Source: Teichococcus wenyumeiae (GTDB lineage Bacteria > Pseudomonadota > Alphaproteobacteria > Acetobacterales > Acetobacteraceae). From it: a stretch of 64,000 nucleotides of DNA. Both the position numbers and the translations under genes were made by a program. Where the stretch lies: the NCBI RefSeq assembly GCF_003696345.1, contig NZ_RFLX01000005.1, positions 1-64,000 on the forward strand, written 5' to 3'. Position 1 is the stretch's first letter; every line of letters begins with the position of its first letter. The notes under the pieces are model-generated. The model was not told the DNA's origin. It did no database searches and was given only the letters and a program-made list of their open reading frames with translations. This document shows positions 25,100-34,341 of this stretch, one piece after another.

Positions 25100-25591
25100 T
25101 CAGCGCGGCGTGGTGTCGGCGATGTAGGACCGCGCCCGCCCATCGCCGACATCAGGCTCCCGCTGGCCGCTGCGCGGCTGACCCGCACCGGGGCTCGAGG
25201 CCATGCCGCCCGGCGCGCCGGTGCCGGCGGCCGGCGGGACGTAATCCTTCCAGCCTTCCGCCCGCCACCGCGCCAAGAGGCTGTCGAGATCGACGGCGCC
25301 ATGGGAGGTGAAGACGCTCAGCACATGATCCACCTTGTCTTCTGGCAGTTCGACGGCCACCAGGTAGCTGCCGCGCCGGATCGCCTCGGCATAGGCGTGG
25401 CGGGCGGAATCGGGAATGAACAGGTGCAGCATCGAGGTCCAGAAGCCGTCGTGCTCGTAGCCGTCGTCGGCTTTGTCGGGGCCATGCAGGGTGATGTGGC
25501 TGCGGTCGATGGAATCGTGGCTCATCAGGTGGTGGATGACCGATTCGGCGGCGCCGCGCGTGCTGAAAAGGCCTGTGATGGTGCGTGTCAT
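25100..25591 (-). CDS. General-stress 17M-like domain protein, paralogue
   Basis: 163 residues. The first 110 closely resemble the N-terminal domain of the 360-residue protein nearby: both open MTRTITGLF-x-TRGAAE-x-VI-x-HL and share GFW-S-x-LF-PD. The remaining 50 are a Gly/Pro/Arg-rich tail instead of DUF2382. The ATG at 25591 matches the conserved opening; the open frame extends 89 codons upstream without similarity. Third member of this stress cluster, probably arisen by duplication and domain loss. Confidence 0.75.
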   Translation of the reverse strand: MTRTITGLFSTRGAAESVIHHLMSHDSIDRSHITLHGPDKADDGYEHDGFWTSMLHLFIPDSARHAYAEAIRRGSYLVAVELPEDKVDHVLSVFTSHGAVDLDSLLARWRAEGWKDYVPPAAGTGAPGGMASSPGAGQPRSGQREPDVGDGRARSYIADTTPR

Positions 25592-25763
25592 GGGGTGCGC
25601 TCCCTTCCGCCCGCGCAGCGTGGCGCCCTGGCGGCATGGTGGGGTTCTTTTGCTGAACAAAACCCTGCCCCGCCATGGTCGTTGCAGCCGGTCCCGCTGG
25701 CGCTGGTCCCCCGCCCGCCGGGCCGCTAGACATGCCGGGCCTTCCGCACAGGAGTTCCGAGCC

Positions 25764-26186
25764 TTGGCCGACATCCGCATCGACATCGGTGGCGAAATCT
25801 TCTCCGCCCGCTTCGAGGAAGCCGCCGCGCCGCAGACGGTGGCCCGCTTCCGCACCATGCTGCCCTACCGGGACCGCATCATCCATGTGCGCTGGAGCGG
25901 CGAGGCCTGCTGGATCCCGATGGGCGAGCGCGACCTGGGCGTGGGCTTCGAGAACGCCACCCGCCACCCGGCGCCGGGGCAGGTCATCGTCCATCCCGGC
26001 CATGTGACGAACATGAGCGAGACCGAGATCCTGGTGGCCTATGGCCCCTGCTCCTTCGGCTCCAAGGCGGGGCCACTGGCCGGCAACCACTTCCTGACCA
26101 TCACGGACGGGCTGGACCGGCTGGCCAATGTCTGCCGCTCCGTGCTCTGGGACGGCGCCAAGCAGATCACCTTCAGCGCCGCCTGA
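25764..26186 (+). CDS. DUF3830 family protein (cyclophilin-like fold)
   Basis: 140 residues resembling DUF3830, which adopts a cyclophilin-like barrel: IDIGGEIFSARFEEAAAP, then the strand pair IIHVRWSGEACW and the late YGPCSFGSKAGPLAGN. No alternative ATG exists at this point; a TTG at 25764 with AGGAG 8 nt upstream is the best start and begins at the domain. Function of the family is unknown; members often occur near amidohydrolases or transporters. Divergent from the preceding stress gene. Confidence 0.75.
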   Translation: MADIRIDIGGEIFSARFEEAAAPQTVARFRTMLPYRDRIIHVRWSGEACWIPMGERDLGVGFENATRHPAPGQVIVHPGHVTNMSETEILVAYGPCSFGSKAGPLAGNHFLTITDGLDRLANVCRSVLWDGAKQITFSAA

Positions 26187-26325
26187 GGCGCCAGGGCGGC
26201 CCCTCACAAGCCCGAGGCGGCCGCCCCCCCTACCCTCCTGGCACCGGCCCGCTGACGCCCTGGCCGCCAGGAAGCGCCGCTGAAATCCCTTGGCGGCGGC
26301 GCCCGGTGGCGGCAGAGACGCCGGC

Positions 26326-27135
26326 ATGACCCTGCCGCCGCGCCGCCTGCCGCCCCGTCCTTCCCCCGCCCCGCGCGACCCCGCGCCCGCCGCCCCGCCG
26401 CGCCCGCCCCAGCCGCGCGCGCCGGAGCCGGACCGGATCTGCGGCCCCGTGGCGGTCGCCGCCCTTTTCGCGCACCGGCCGCAGGCGGCGCTGCGGCTCT
26501 TCTACCTGCCGACCCGGCGGCTGGAGGCCGGTCCTTTCTGCGCCCAGCTCGCCCGCACCCGGAAGCCCTACCGGGAAGTGCCGGCGGCGGAGCTGGCCAA
26601 GATCGCCGGCACGATGCATCACGGCGGCATCGTCGCCATCGCCCAGCCGCGTGCCGTGCCTGCCCTGCCGGCCGCCGAGGCGCTGCCGGGCAAGCTGCTG
26701 CCGGTGCTGGACGGCATCGGCAACCCGCACAACCTGGGCGCCATCGCCCGCTCGGCGGCCTTCTTCGGCTGCGAGGCGATGGTGATCTCGGGCGACCCGC
26801 GCCAGGCTGGCCTTTCGGATTCCGCCTGGCGCACCAGCGAGGGTGGGCTGGAGGCCCTCTCCCTCTACCGCGCCGCCGACCTGCCCGCCGCCCTGGCCGC
26901 CCTGGCGCCGCGCTTCCTGACGGTGGCCGCCGTGGCGCGCGGGGGCGAGCCGCCCGAGGCCCTGGCGGATGACCCCCGCTCCGTGGCGCTGGTGCTGGGC
27001 AACGAGGAACAGGGGCTGGCGGCTTCCACCATCGCCGCCTGCGAACGGCAGGTCACGCTGCCCGGTTCCGGCGCCGTGGAAAGCCTGAATGTCTCGGTGG
27101 CGGCGGCGGTGCTGATGCATGCGCTGCGGCGATGA
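26326..27135 (+). CDS. TrmH/SpoU-family RNA 2'-O-methyltransferase
   Basis: 269 residues. The SPOUT motifs are clear: motif 1 NPHNLGAIARSAAFFG, motif 2 LVLGNEEQGL and motif 3 SLNVSVAAAVLMHAL, which build the knotted SAM site. An N-terminal Pro/Arg-rich tail (1-45) precedes a substrate-binding domain with CGPVAVAALF. Target is a ribose in rRNA or tRNA; which one is not clear (RlmB- and TrmH-like proteins look alike). ATG 26326 chosen; the frame opens 12 codons upstream. Confidence 0.9.
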   Translation: MTLPPRRLPPRPSPAPRDPAPAAPPRPPQPRAPEPDRICGPVAVAALFAHRPQAALRLFYLPTRRLEAGPFCAQLARTRKPYREVPAAELAKIAGTMHHGGIVAIAQPRAVPALPAAEALPGKLLPVLDGIGNPHNLGAIARSAAFFGCEAMVISGDPRQAGLSDSAWRTSEGGLEALSLYRAADLPAALAALAPRFLTVAAVARGGEPPEALADDPRSVALVLGNEEQGLAASTIAACERQVTLPGSGAVESLNVSVAAAVLMHALRR

Positions 27136-27224
27136 CACCCTTTCTGCGTCGCAAGAACCCCTTGCTCCGGCGATGACAAAAGGGTGAAACCCCTGTCGGA
27201 CCTCAGCCGGAGCCTCCCAAGACC

Positions 27225-28223
27225 ATGACCATCAGCCGTCGCGCCATCCTCGGCGCTGCCGCCACCTTGCCCTTCGCCACCCCCAGCATCCTGCGGGCGC
27301 AGGATAACTTCCCCTCCCGCACCCTGCGCATCGTCGTGCCCTACGCGGCCGGCGGCTCGGTGGACCTGACCGCCCGCCTGATCGCGGAAAAGCTGCAGGC
27401 CGAGCTTGGGCAAAGCGTGGTGGTGGACAACCGCGGCGGTGCCGGCGGCAACCTGGGCGTTTCCGAGGCCGCGCGCTCCGAGAAGGACGGCCACACCATG
27501 GTGCTGGCCTCCGCCTCCATCCTCTGCGCCAACAAGTTCCTGTACCGGAAGTCGATGCCGATCGACCCGATCAAGGACCTGGGCCCCATCACCCGCGTGA
27601 CCACCGGCACGGTGTTCATGACGGTGAATGCCAACAGCCCCTACAAGACCTTCCAGGACGTCATCGCGGCGGCCAAGAAGGATCCGGGCAAGCTGACCAT
27701 GGGCTCCTCCGGCACCGGCACGGTCAGCCACCTGACCATCGCCAAGGTCTGCAAGGTGACGGGCGCCGACATCACCCATGTGCCCTATCGCGGCGGCGCC
27801 CCGGCACTGCAGGACCTGCTGGCCGGCAACATCGACATGATGTTCGACGTCATCCCGCTCTCGATGTCCAACGTGCGCGAAGGCCGCCTGCGCGTCCTGG
27901 CCGCCGCCTCGGCCGAGCGCGTGACCTATTCGCCGGAACTGAAGGACGTGCCGGCGATGAAGGAGCTGCTGCCCGGCAGCAACATCGACATGCAGTCCTG
28001 GTACGGCATGAACCTGCCGGCCGGCGTGCCCGCCGACCGCGTGGCCAAGCTGCACGCGGCGATGGTGAAGGTGGTGGATAACAACGACTTCCGCGGCAAG
28101 ATGGAGCCCAACGGCTTCACCACCGTGGTGGATGCGAGCCCCGCCGCCTATGGCACCTACATGCAGGAGCAGGAAAAGTTCTGGAAGGGCCTGGTCGAGG
28201 ATTCGGGCGCCAGCCTGGACTGA
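27225..28223 (+). CDS. TctC/Bug-family substrate-binding protein (orphan)
   Basis: 332 residues; twin-Arg-like signal (MTISRRAILGAAATLPFATP, cleavage near LRAQ), then TLRIVVPYAAGGSVDLTARL and VVVDNRGGAGGNLG, both family hallmarks. It stands alone, with no tctA/tctB and no adjacent regulator, and is the third such protein in the window. It is followed by composite repeat copy B. Ligand unknown. Confidence 0.92.
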   Translation: MTISRRAILGAAATLPFATPSILRAQDNFPSRTLRIVVPYAAGGSVDLTARLIAEKLQAELGQSVVVDNRGGAGGNLGVSEAARSEKDGHTMVLASASILCANKFLYRKSMPIDPIKDLGPITRVTTGTVFMTVNANSPYKTFQDVIAAAKKDPGKLTMGSSGTGTVSHLTIAKVCKVTGADITHVPYRGGAPALQDLLAGNIDMMFDVIPLSMSNVREGRLRVLAAASAERVTYSPELKDVPAMKELLPGSNIDMQSWYGMNLPAGVPADRVAKLHAAMVKVVDNNDFRGKMEPNGFTTVVDASPAAYGTYMQEQEKFWKGLVEDSGASLD

Positions 28224-28252
28224 TCGCCGGACAGGCGGGCGGGCGGGGCCAA

Positions 28253-28484
28253 AGAGGGCTCCGCCCTCTCTGGACACTCCCGCTGGGGTGACAGTGTCAC
28301 CCCAGGCCCCGCCATCTGTCTGGCGGCGTGTCCCGCCGGAGGTCCATGCGGCCTTCGGATCTTCCGGGAAGCCTGCGGCCCAGGCCACGCGCCGGCCCGG
28401 GCGGCCCAAGTGAAAACTGACAGCGGGGCCCCGGGGTGGACTGTCCACCCCGGCGGGGGTTCCAAGGGGGCGGCGCCCCCTTGG
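28253..28484. repeat. Composite intergenic hairpin repeat, copy B
   Basis: The 327-bp gap after the orphan TctC gene holds the best preserved copy. Left half: AGAGGGC-TCC-GCCCTCT (28253-28269), GGGGTGACA-G-TGTCACCCC (28285-28303), then GGCCCCGCCATCTGT. Right half on the minus strand: arms CCAAGGGGGC/GCCCCCTTGG (28462-28484), CCGGGGTGGAC-A-GTCCACCCCGG type stem (28431-28453), then GGCCCCGCTGTCAGTTTTC. The halves face each other with about 110 bp between. This is the only copy between genes in the same direction (TctC and DedA). Confidence 0.7.
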
Positions 28485-28550
28485 CCCCGGATGACATTTC
28501 GTGTCTCCCCCTTTTGAGCCCTGGCAGCCGCACCCCCGACCTGTTACCGG

Positions 28551-29180
28551 ATGTTCATGTTGGAAGACTGGACATCGGGCTTCGAGGCCTGGTTGCGCGC
28601 GCATGCCGCCTGGGGTGCGCCGCTGACCTTCGTGATCGCCTTCCTGGAATCCTTCCCCATCGTCAGCATCCTGGTGCCTTCCACGGCGCTGCTGCTGGGC
28701 ATCGGCGCGCTGCTGGGGGCGGAGATCCTGCCCCCCGGCCCGGTGCTGCTGGCCTGCGTGGCGGGCGGCATTCTGGGCGATGCGGCGGGCTACTGGCTAT
28801 CGCGCGCCATTGGCGGGCGGCGGGTGCGGCGCTGGCTGCCGGCCTCCTGCCGCCGGCCTTATGCCTGGTCCGTGGTGGTGTTCCGCCGCTGGGGCTGGTG
28901 GGCGGTCTTCATCGGCCGCTTCCTGGGCCCGATGCGCGCCGTGACGCCGTTGGTCGCCGGCGTCACCGGCATGGGGCAGCGCCGCTTCCAGAGTGCCAAT
29001 ATCCTCTCCGCCCTGATCTGGGCCCCGGTGATGCTGATGCCGGGCAGCATCGGCGGCTGGCTGGCGCGGCAGATGGGACCGGAGACCAATCCGCTGGCCC
29101 TCGCAGCCGTGCTGGGCGGCATCGTGCTGCTCTGGCTGGGCTGGCAGCGCTTCCGCCCCCGTATCGCCGCGCCCCGCTGA
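28551..29180 (+). CDS. DedA-family membrane protein
   Basis: 209 residues with the DedA/VTT fold: the reentrant segment with conserved Gly/Arg (VFIGRFLGPMRAVTPLVAGVTGM) and the early acidic FLESFPIVSILVPSTALLL. Four or more membrane helices. DedA proteins include phospholipid scramblase/flippases and proteins for drug and pH tolerance. An in-frame ATG two codons later is an alternative start. Starts a same-strand trio with a TerC-like and a second SNARE-associated-domain protein. Confidence 0.88.
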   Translation: MFMLEDWTSGFEAWLRAHAAWGAPLTFVIAFLESFPIVSILVPSTALLLGIGALLGAEILPPGPVLLACVAGGILGDAAGYWLSRAIGGRRVRRWLPASCRRPYAWSVVVFRRWGWWAVFIGRFLGPMRAVTPLVAGVTGMGQRRFQSANILSALIWAPVMLMPGSIGGWLARQMGPETNPLALAAVLGGIVLLWLGWQRFRPRIAAPR

Positions 29181-29212
29181 CCACGACCGCTTTCCGAGGC
29201 TGATAGCCGTCC

Positions 29213-30775
29213 ATGGAATGGATTGCCGACCCCACCGCCTGGCTGGGCCTGGGGACCTTGATCGTGCTGGAGCTGGTGCTCGGCATCGACAACCTGATCT
29301 TCATTGCCATCCTGGCGGACAAGCTGCCGCCGGAGCAGCGCAACCGCGCCCGCCTCATCGGCCTGGGGCTGGCGCTGCTGATGCGGCTGGGGCTGCTGGC
29401 GGCCATCTCCTGGATCGTGGGGCTGACGGCGCCGCTCTTCTCGGTGGCTGGCATCGCCATCAGCGGGCGCGGGCTGATCCTGGTGCTGGGCGGCCTCTTC
29501 CTGCTGTTCAAGGCTACGATGGAGCTGCACGAGCGGCTGGAAGGCGGCCACGGGGCCAAGGAAGGCCCGCGCGTCTGGGCCAGCTTCTGGCAGGTGGTGG
29601 CGCAGATCGTGGTGCTGGACGCGGTCTTCTCGCTGGATTCCGTCATCACGGCCGTCGGCATGGTGCAGCACCTGTCCATCATGTACATCGCGGTGGTGGT
29701 GGCCATGGCGGTAATGGTGGCCGCCAGCCGGCCGCTGATGCGCTTCGTCTCGGCGCATCCGACGGTGGTGATCCTTTGCCTCGGCTTCCTGCTGATGATC
29801 GGCTTCAGCCTGATCGTCGAGGGCCTCGGCTTCCACTTCCCCAAGGGCTATCTCTACGCCGCCATCGGCTTCTCCATCCTGATCGAGGCCTTCAACCAGC
29901 TCGCCCGGCGCGGCCATGCCCGCGCCATGAGCACCGGCGACCTGCGGGACCGCACGGCCATGGCCGTGCTGCGCCTGCTGGGCGGCGGCCAGGCGGAAGC
30001 CGAGCCGGCGCGCGAGGCGGATGGCGAACCCCCGCCGCCGCCGGCCTTCGGGCCGCAGGAACGCTCCATGGTGCAGGGCGTGATGGCGCTGGGGGAGCGG
30101 CCCGTGCGCTCGATCATGACGCCGCGCAACGAGGTGGTCTGGCTGGATATCGAGGACCCGCCGGCCGAGCACCGCCGCACCCTGGTGGAAAGCGGCCGCT
30201 CCCGCCTGCTGGTCTGCCGCGGCCGGGTGGAGGAGATCGTCGGCGTCGCCCTGGCCAAGGACCTGCTGCGGGACCTGCTGGAGCATGGCGCCATCGACCC
30301 CGCCCGCTCCATCCGCCCGCCGCTGGTGGTGCATGACCGGCTGGACGTGCTGCGGCTGATGGAGCGGCTGCGCGGCGCCCCGGTGCAGATGGCGGTGGTG
30401 CTGGACGAATACGGCACGCTGCAAGGTGTCGCCACGCCCACCGATATCTTCGAGGCCATCGCCGGCGAATTCCCCGAGGGCGAGGCCGGCCTGCCGCTGA
30501 TGGAGCAGCAGGCCGATGGCGTATGGCTGCTGGACGCGCATCTGGATCTGCACAGCCTGGACCGCCAGCTCGGCACCCGGCTGGCGGATGAGGCGGGGCA
30601 GTATTCCACCGTCTCCGGCTATCTGATGGCCCGGCTGGGCCGGCTGCCGGTGCTGGGGGACGTGGTGCAGGTGCCGCAGGAATCCGGCAGCCTGGCCTTT
30701 GAGGTGACGGCGGTGCAGGGCTTCCGCCCCGCGCGCCTGCGGCTGCGCCAGAACCCCGCCGAAGCCCAGGGCTGA
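29213..30775 (+). CDS. TerC-family membrane protein with CBS and CorC/HlyC domains
   Basis: 520 residues, YoaE/YegH architecture. Residues 1-235: TerC domain with the acidic signature [20 protein letters not shown] and the second [15 protein letters not shown] (paired Asp for metal). Residues about 290-410: two CBS repeats ([16 protein letters not shown] and [20 protein letters not shown]). Residues 425-515: CorC_HlyC transporter-associated domain. TerC proteins export Mn2+ or related metals; the CBS part suggests nucleotide sensing. Starts 32 bp after the DedA gene and ends 9 bp before the next gene, so the three are probably an operon. Confidence 0.9.
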   Translation: MEWIADPTAWLGLGTLIVLELVLGIDNLIFIAILADKLPPEQRNRARLIGLGLALLMRLGLLAAISWIVGLTAPLFSVAGIAISGRGLILVLGGLFLLFKATMELHERLEGGHGAKEGPRVWASFWQVVAQIVVLDAVFSLDSVITAVGMVQHLSIMYIAVVVAMAVMVAASRPLMRFVSAHPTVVILCLGFLLMIGFSLIVEGLGFHFPKGYLYAAIGFSILIEAFNQLARRGHARAMSTGDLRDRTAMAVLRLLGGGQAEAEPAREADGEPPPPPAFGPQERSMVQGVMALGERPVRSIMTPRNEVVWLDIEDPPAEHRRTLVESGRSRLLVCRGRVEEIVGVALAKDLLRDLLEHGAIDPARSIRPPLVVHDRLDVLRLMERLRGAPVQMAVVLDEYGTLQGVATPTDIFEAIAGEFPEGEAGLPLMEQQADGVWLLDAHLDLHSLDRQLGTRLADEAGQYSTVSGYLMARLGRLPVLGDVVQVPQESGSLAFEVTAVQGFRPARLRLRQNPAEAQG

Positions 30776-30784
30776 GCCGCGCCG

Positions 30785-31213
30785 GTGGAGGCCCTGGCGG
30801 CCTATGGCGGGCTCTTCGCCGCCGCCTTCCTGGCCGCCACCCTGCTGCCGGCGCAGTCCGAGGCGCTGCTGGCCGCCCTGCTGCTCGGCGGCCAGCACCC
30901 GGCCTGGGCGCTGGTGGCCGTGGCGGGGGCCGGGAATGTCGGCGGATCGCTGGTCAATTACGGGCTGGGGCGGGGGCTGGAGCGGTTCAGCGAACGGCGC
31001 TGGTTTCCCGTCTCCGCCGCCGCCCTGGCCCGGGCGCAGCACGCCTATGCCCGCCATGGCCGCTGGGTGCTGCTGCTGAGCTGGCTACCGGTGGTGGGGG
31101 ACCCACTGACCCTGGTGGCCGGGGTGATGCGGGAAAAGCTCTGGGTCTTCCTGCTGCTGGTGACGCTGGGCAAGGTCGGCCGCTATGCCGCGCTGGCGGC
31201 GATGCTGGGCTGA
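30785..31213 (+). CDS. YqaA-like small SNARE-associated/VTT membrane protein
   Basis: 142 residues with four predicted helices. The short DedA relative is indicated by PAQSEALLAALLLGG, AGAGNVGGSLVNYGLGRG and the reentrant-like WLPVVGDPLTLVAGVMR, the YqaA hallmark. GTG start, 9 bp after the TerC-like gene. Together with the DedA protein two genes upstream it makes two VTT-type proteins in one operon. Function unknown; probably lipid or ion transport across the inner membrane. Confidence 0.82.
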   Translation: MEALAAYGGLFAAAFLAATLLPAQSEALLAALLLGGQHPAWALVAVAGAGNVGGSLVNYGLGRGLERFSERRWFPVSAAALARAQHAYARHGRWVLLLSWLPVVGDPLTLVAGVMREKLWVFLLLVTLGKVGRYAALAAMLG

Positions 31214-31331
31214 GGCCGGCAGGCTGGCTTGATACATGGAGCCGGGATGACGGCATCCTTACGGGCCTGCACAGCCCCGCCCGAGGGGGTTATAGGATAG
31301 GGCCGACTGAACGCCGCACCGGATCTCTGCC

Positions 31332-33374
31332 ATGCCCGATATGCTTCGCCCCCCCGAGCGGGACCGCCTGATCGCTTATCTTGAGCGGAATCTGGCGCGC
31401 CCCCGGCAGCTCGGCGGGAGGGAGGTGCTGGCGCTGCGCGACAATCCTGCCGGCGGCTCGCCCGAGGCCGAGCTGTGCTGGACGGCCGATGCGGCGGCGG
31501 CGGTGGAGCTGCTCTCCATGCCCGCCCTGCGGCCACGCTGGGCCGCGCTGGGGGACGGGCTGACCGACTTCCTGCTGGCCATGGGCGAGGACACGCTGCT
31601 GCATGACCGCACCGCCCGCACCGGCTGCGTGGTGGACAACCTGGACCCGCGCGAATTCCGGGTGCTGACCGGCACGCATGAATTCACCGGCGACCTGTCG
31701 CGCGGCCTGGTGCGGCAGGCGCTGCGCGGCCCCGCCGCCAGCCGCCACAGCGGCCCGGCCACGGTGCGGGAGGTGCTGCATACCGGCAACCTGGTGGAAT
31801 TCCGCATCGGCAAGAGCAGCCATTGCCTGGATGTGGAAGACACCGTCGTCCGCTTCGGGCTGGTGCCGCAGGAAGGCGGCGGCGTGGTGCTCTTCCATGA
31901 AAGCGAGCTGCGCGCCCCGCATGGCCTGCTGCGGCGGGAAGGCGTGGTCGGCACGCTGCGCTACGAATACATCGTGAGGCCGGAAGACCCGCGCCTCGGG
32001 CTGCGCGTCTCGCTGCAGGCGGCGCGCGGCGTGTCGCTGAGCGAGGTGCGCGTCACCACCGCGCTGGACGAGCTGTCCGGCGGCCCGCCGGAGCGCCCCT
32101 TCGGCCGCATCGTGCTGGGCGCCGAGGGCCGCCTGCGCCCGCTGCGGCTGGAGGCCGAGACCCTGGCCAACCTGCACCAGGGCCCGGCCCATTCGCTGAG
32201 CCTGGTGGAGGAAGCGCAACCCGCCGCCGCCACCGGCCTGCACCTGCACATGCCCTCCGCCCAGCGGCTGCGCAGCATCAAGCTGGCGACGCGGGCGGTG
32301 GAGGGCGCGGTGCGGCCGCACTGGCTGCTGACCCGCTACCAGGCCGCCACCCTGCCGGCCGGCGAGAGCTTCACGGTGGAGGAGGAGCGGCTGCTGGCCG
32401 CCGGCACCCTGGCGGCTTCCGAGCACGCCTATGCCGCCCTGCTGGCCCAGCCGGCGCGGCTGGCCGGCCGCGACCCCGGCACCGGGGAAGCGCAGGGGCT
32501 GGCGCTCAATGCCGTGGCGGCGCAGCTGCTCTTCGCCACCAGCGGCGCCTATCAGGAAGCCGAAGCTCCGCCCCTGGCGCCGGAGCGGCTGGCGCGGCTG
32601 CGTGCCTGGTACGACCGGCATGTCCTGGCCTTCTTCGCCGCCATGGCCGATGCCGTGTCCGCCGATGCGCTGGCGGCGCCGCTGCGCCCCGGCCGCGTCG
32701 GGCTGCGCGGGCTGAGCTTCGCGTTGCTGTCGCTGGAGATGGTGACGCGCCTGCCCGCCGTGTCCGGCGCGCCCGACTACCACGCGCTGCTGCGGACGGG
32801 GCTGGAGGCGCTGCTGGCACGGCAGGACACCACCGATTCCGAGGGCACCTTCACCGAGGCCGGCGGCGAGGCGGCGCTGGACGGCCATGCCGCCGCCATG
32901 CTGCTGCTGGCCCGGCTGGCGCTGCGGCAGCCGGAGGAACGGCTGGCGGCGGCGCTGCGGCTCGGCCTGGCGGCGCTGCGGCTCGGCCCCTCACTGCGCG
33001 GCGGGGAGCCGCGGGCGCAGCACCACCCGCTGCTGCGCCTGCGGCGCGCCGATGGCATCTGGTCCGGCGACGACGGCTTCCGCTCCGCCAAGCTGGGTGT
33101 GCTGATGCGCGCCATGGCGGTGCTGACGGAGGCCGAGAAGGCCGGCGCCGTGCCGCTGCAGCCGGCGGAGCGCGAGCATATGCAGGCCATCTTCGATACC
33201 TGCTTCCGGCTGCTGCGCGGCCGTGTGCGGCTGCAGGGGGAGGATCTGGAGGTGCTTTCCAGCCCCGTCGCCAGCGCCGGCGACGCCGCCACCCAGCCCC
33301 TGGTGCTGCTGGCGCTGCTCTCGCCGGACGAGGCGGCGCTGGCCGCCGGCGCGCCGGCGCAGCAGCCGGCCTGA
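31332..33374 (+). CDS. Unrecognised 680-residue protein
   Basis: I do not recognise this protein. It has no signal peptide or membrane segment. Residues about 105-290 look rich in beta strands (FRVLTGTHEFTG, GGGVVLFHESELRAP, GTLRYEYIV) and residues about 340-665 are mostly helical with repeated Leu/Ala-rich helices (AMLLLARLALRQPEERLAAAL). That order, with the segment WSGDDGFRSAKLGVLMRAM, recalls helical-toroid carbohydrate enzymes or heparinase-like proteins, but catalytic residues were not identified. It stands alone, 118 bp after the VTT gene and 87 bp before a DUF2272 lipoprotein. Confidence 0.55.
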   Translation: MPDMLRPPERDRLIAYLERNLARPRQLGGREVLALRDNPAGGSPEAELCWTADAAAAVELLSMPALRPRWAALGDGLTDFLLAMGEDTLLHDRTARTGCVVDNLDPREFRVLTGTHEFTGDLSRGLVRQALRGPAASRHSGPATVREVLHTGNLVEFRIGKSSHCLDVEDTVVRFGLVPQEGGGVVLFHESELRAPHGLLRREGVVGTLRYEYIVRPEDPRLGLRVSLQAARGVSLSEVRVTTALDELSGGPPERPFGRIVLGAEGRLRPLRLEAETLANLHQGPAHSLSLVEEAQPAAATGLHLHMPSAQRLRSIKLATRAVEGAVRPHWLLTRYQAATLPAGESFTVEEERLLAAGTLAASEHAYAALLAQPARLAGRDPGTGEAQGLALNAVAAQLLFATSGAYQEAEAPPLAPERLARLRAWYDRHVLAFFAAMADAVSADALAAPLRPGRVGLRGLSFALLSLEMVTRLPAVSGAPDYHALLRTGLEALLARQDTTDSEGTFTEAGGEAALDGHAAAMLLLARLALRQPEERLAAALRLGLAALRLGPSLRGGEPRAQHHPLLRLRRADGIWSGDDGFRSAKLGVLMRAMAVLTEAEKAGAVPLQPAEREHMQAIFDTCFRLLRGRVRLQGEDLEVLSSPVASAGDAATQPLVLLALLSPDEAALAAGAPAQQPA

Positions 33375-33461
33375 ACCGGCGGAAAGCCCCGCCCCAGCTT
33401 GGAAGCGGCGGCCAGCGCGGCGATAAGGCGGCTCCGCGTCCACGGAGGAACCGTCGCGCCC

Positions 33462-34325
33462 ATGCCTACCGCCTTCCGTCTCGCCCTGCCCCTGCTGGGC
33501 ACGCTGCTGCTGGCCGCCTGCGCCACCTCCGCCCCGCCGCCGCCGCCCCCGCCGCTCTCCTATCCCGCCTCGGCGCGGGAGCGGATGCAGCGCATCGCGC
33601 TGGAGGAATGGGCGGAATGGGGCCGCATCGTGGTGCGGGACGGTGCGCCCCGCCCGGCCGGGCCCAGCCAGGAATCGCGGCTGGCCAATTTTCCCCGCGT
33701 GCTGGCCTATTGGCGCGCGGTGGAGGGCGAGGGCCGCGCCGCCATCGACCGCAACCGCGACCGCTATGCCACGGTGCTGAGCTACCCCGAGGCCCCCGGC
33801 GGCATCTGGAGCGAGCCGGCCTGGTCGGCCGCCTTCATCTCCTTCGTGCTGCGCAACGCGGGCGTGGACCAGCGGGAATTCCCGCCTTCCGCCGCCCATG
33901 CCTTCTACATCGACGGCATGCTGCGGGACGCGGCAACCTTCCCCGCCCAGGCGCCCTTCATCCCGCGCGCGGTGGAGAGCTACGCCCCCGTGCCGGGGGA
34001 CCTGGTCTGCGCCGACCGCTCCCGCCGCCCCCTGCTGTCCTGGCAGGAGCGGCTGGCCGAGGCCGGGCAGTTCCGCCCCATGCATTGCGACATCGTGGTG
34101 GCCACCGGGCCCGGCACCGTGCAGGCGGTCGGCGGCAACATCGCGGATGCCGTGACCTTGTCGGTTTTTGCCACTGACTCGGCAGGTCGGGTATTGGCAC
34201 GGCCGCCGGGACAGCCCACTTGGTTCGCCATATTCGAAAACCGCCTGGGCCGCCTGCCGCCCTTTGGCGGGCCTGCCGCCACCACGCCCATCGCGGCGCG
34301 CGGGGGCCCGGGCCCATCGTCCTGA
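33462..34325 (+). CDS. DUF2272 lipoprotein
   Basis: 287 residues. A lipoprotein signal (MPTAFRLALPLLGTLLLAAC) ends in a LAAC lipobox with Cys20, followed by a Pro-rich tether and a DUF2272 domain: RERMQRIALEEWAEWG, PWSAAFISFVLRNAG-like (here AWSAAFISF), and MHCDIVVATG, which looks like the Cys/His papain-like core of NlpC/P60-related folds. An envelope hydrolase role is possible but not shown. The ATG chosen starts the signal; the frame opens 21 codons earlier. 16 bp before the flavin oxidoreductase. Confidence 0.78.
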   Translation: MPTAFRLALPLLGTLLLAACATSAPPPPPPPLSYPASARERMQRIALEEWAEWGRIVVRDGAPRPAGPSQESRLANFPRVLAYWRAVEGEGRAAIDRNRDRYATVLSYPEAPGGIWSEPAWSAAFISFVLRNAGVDQREFPPSAAHAFYIDGMLRDAATFPAQAPFIPRAVESYAPVPGDLVCADRSRRPLLSWQERLAEAGQFRPMHCDIVVATGPGTVQAVGGNIADAVTLSVFATDSAGRVLARPPGQPTWFAIFENRLGRLPPFGGPAATTPIAARGGPGPSS

Positions 34326-34341
34326 ACGGAGATCTCCCCCT

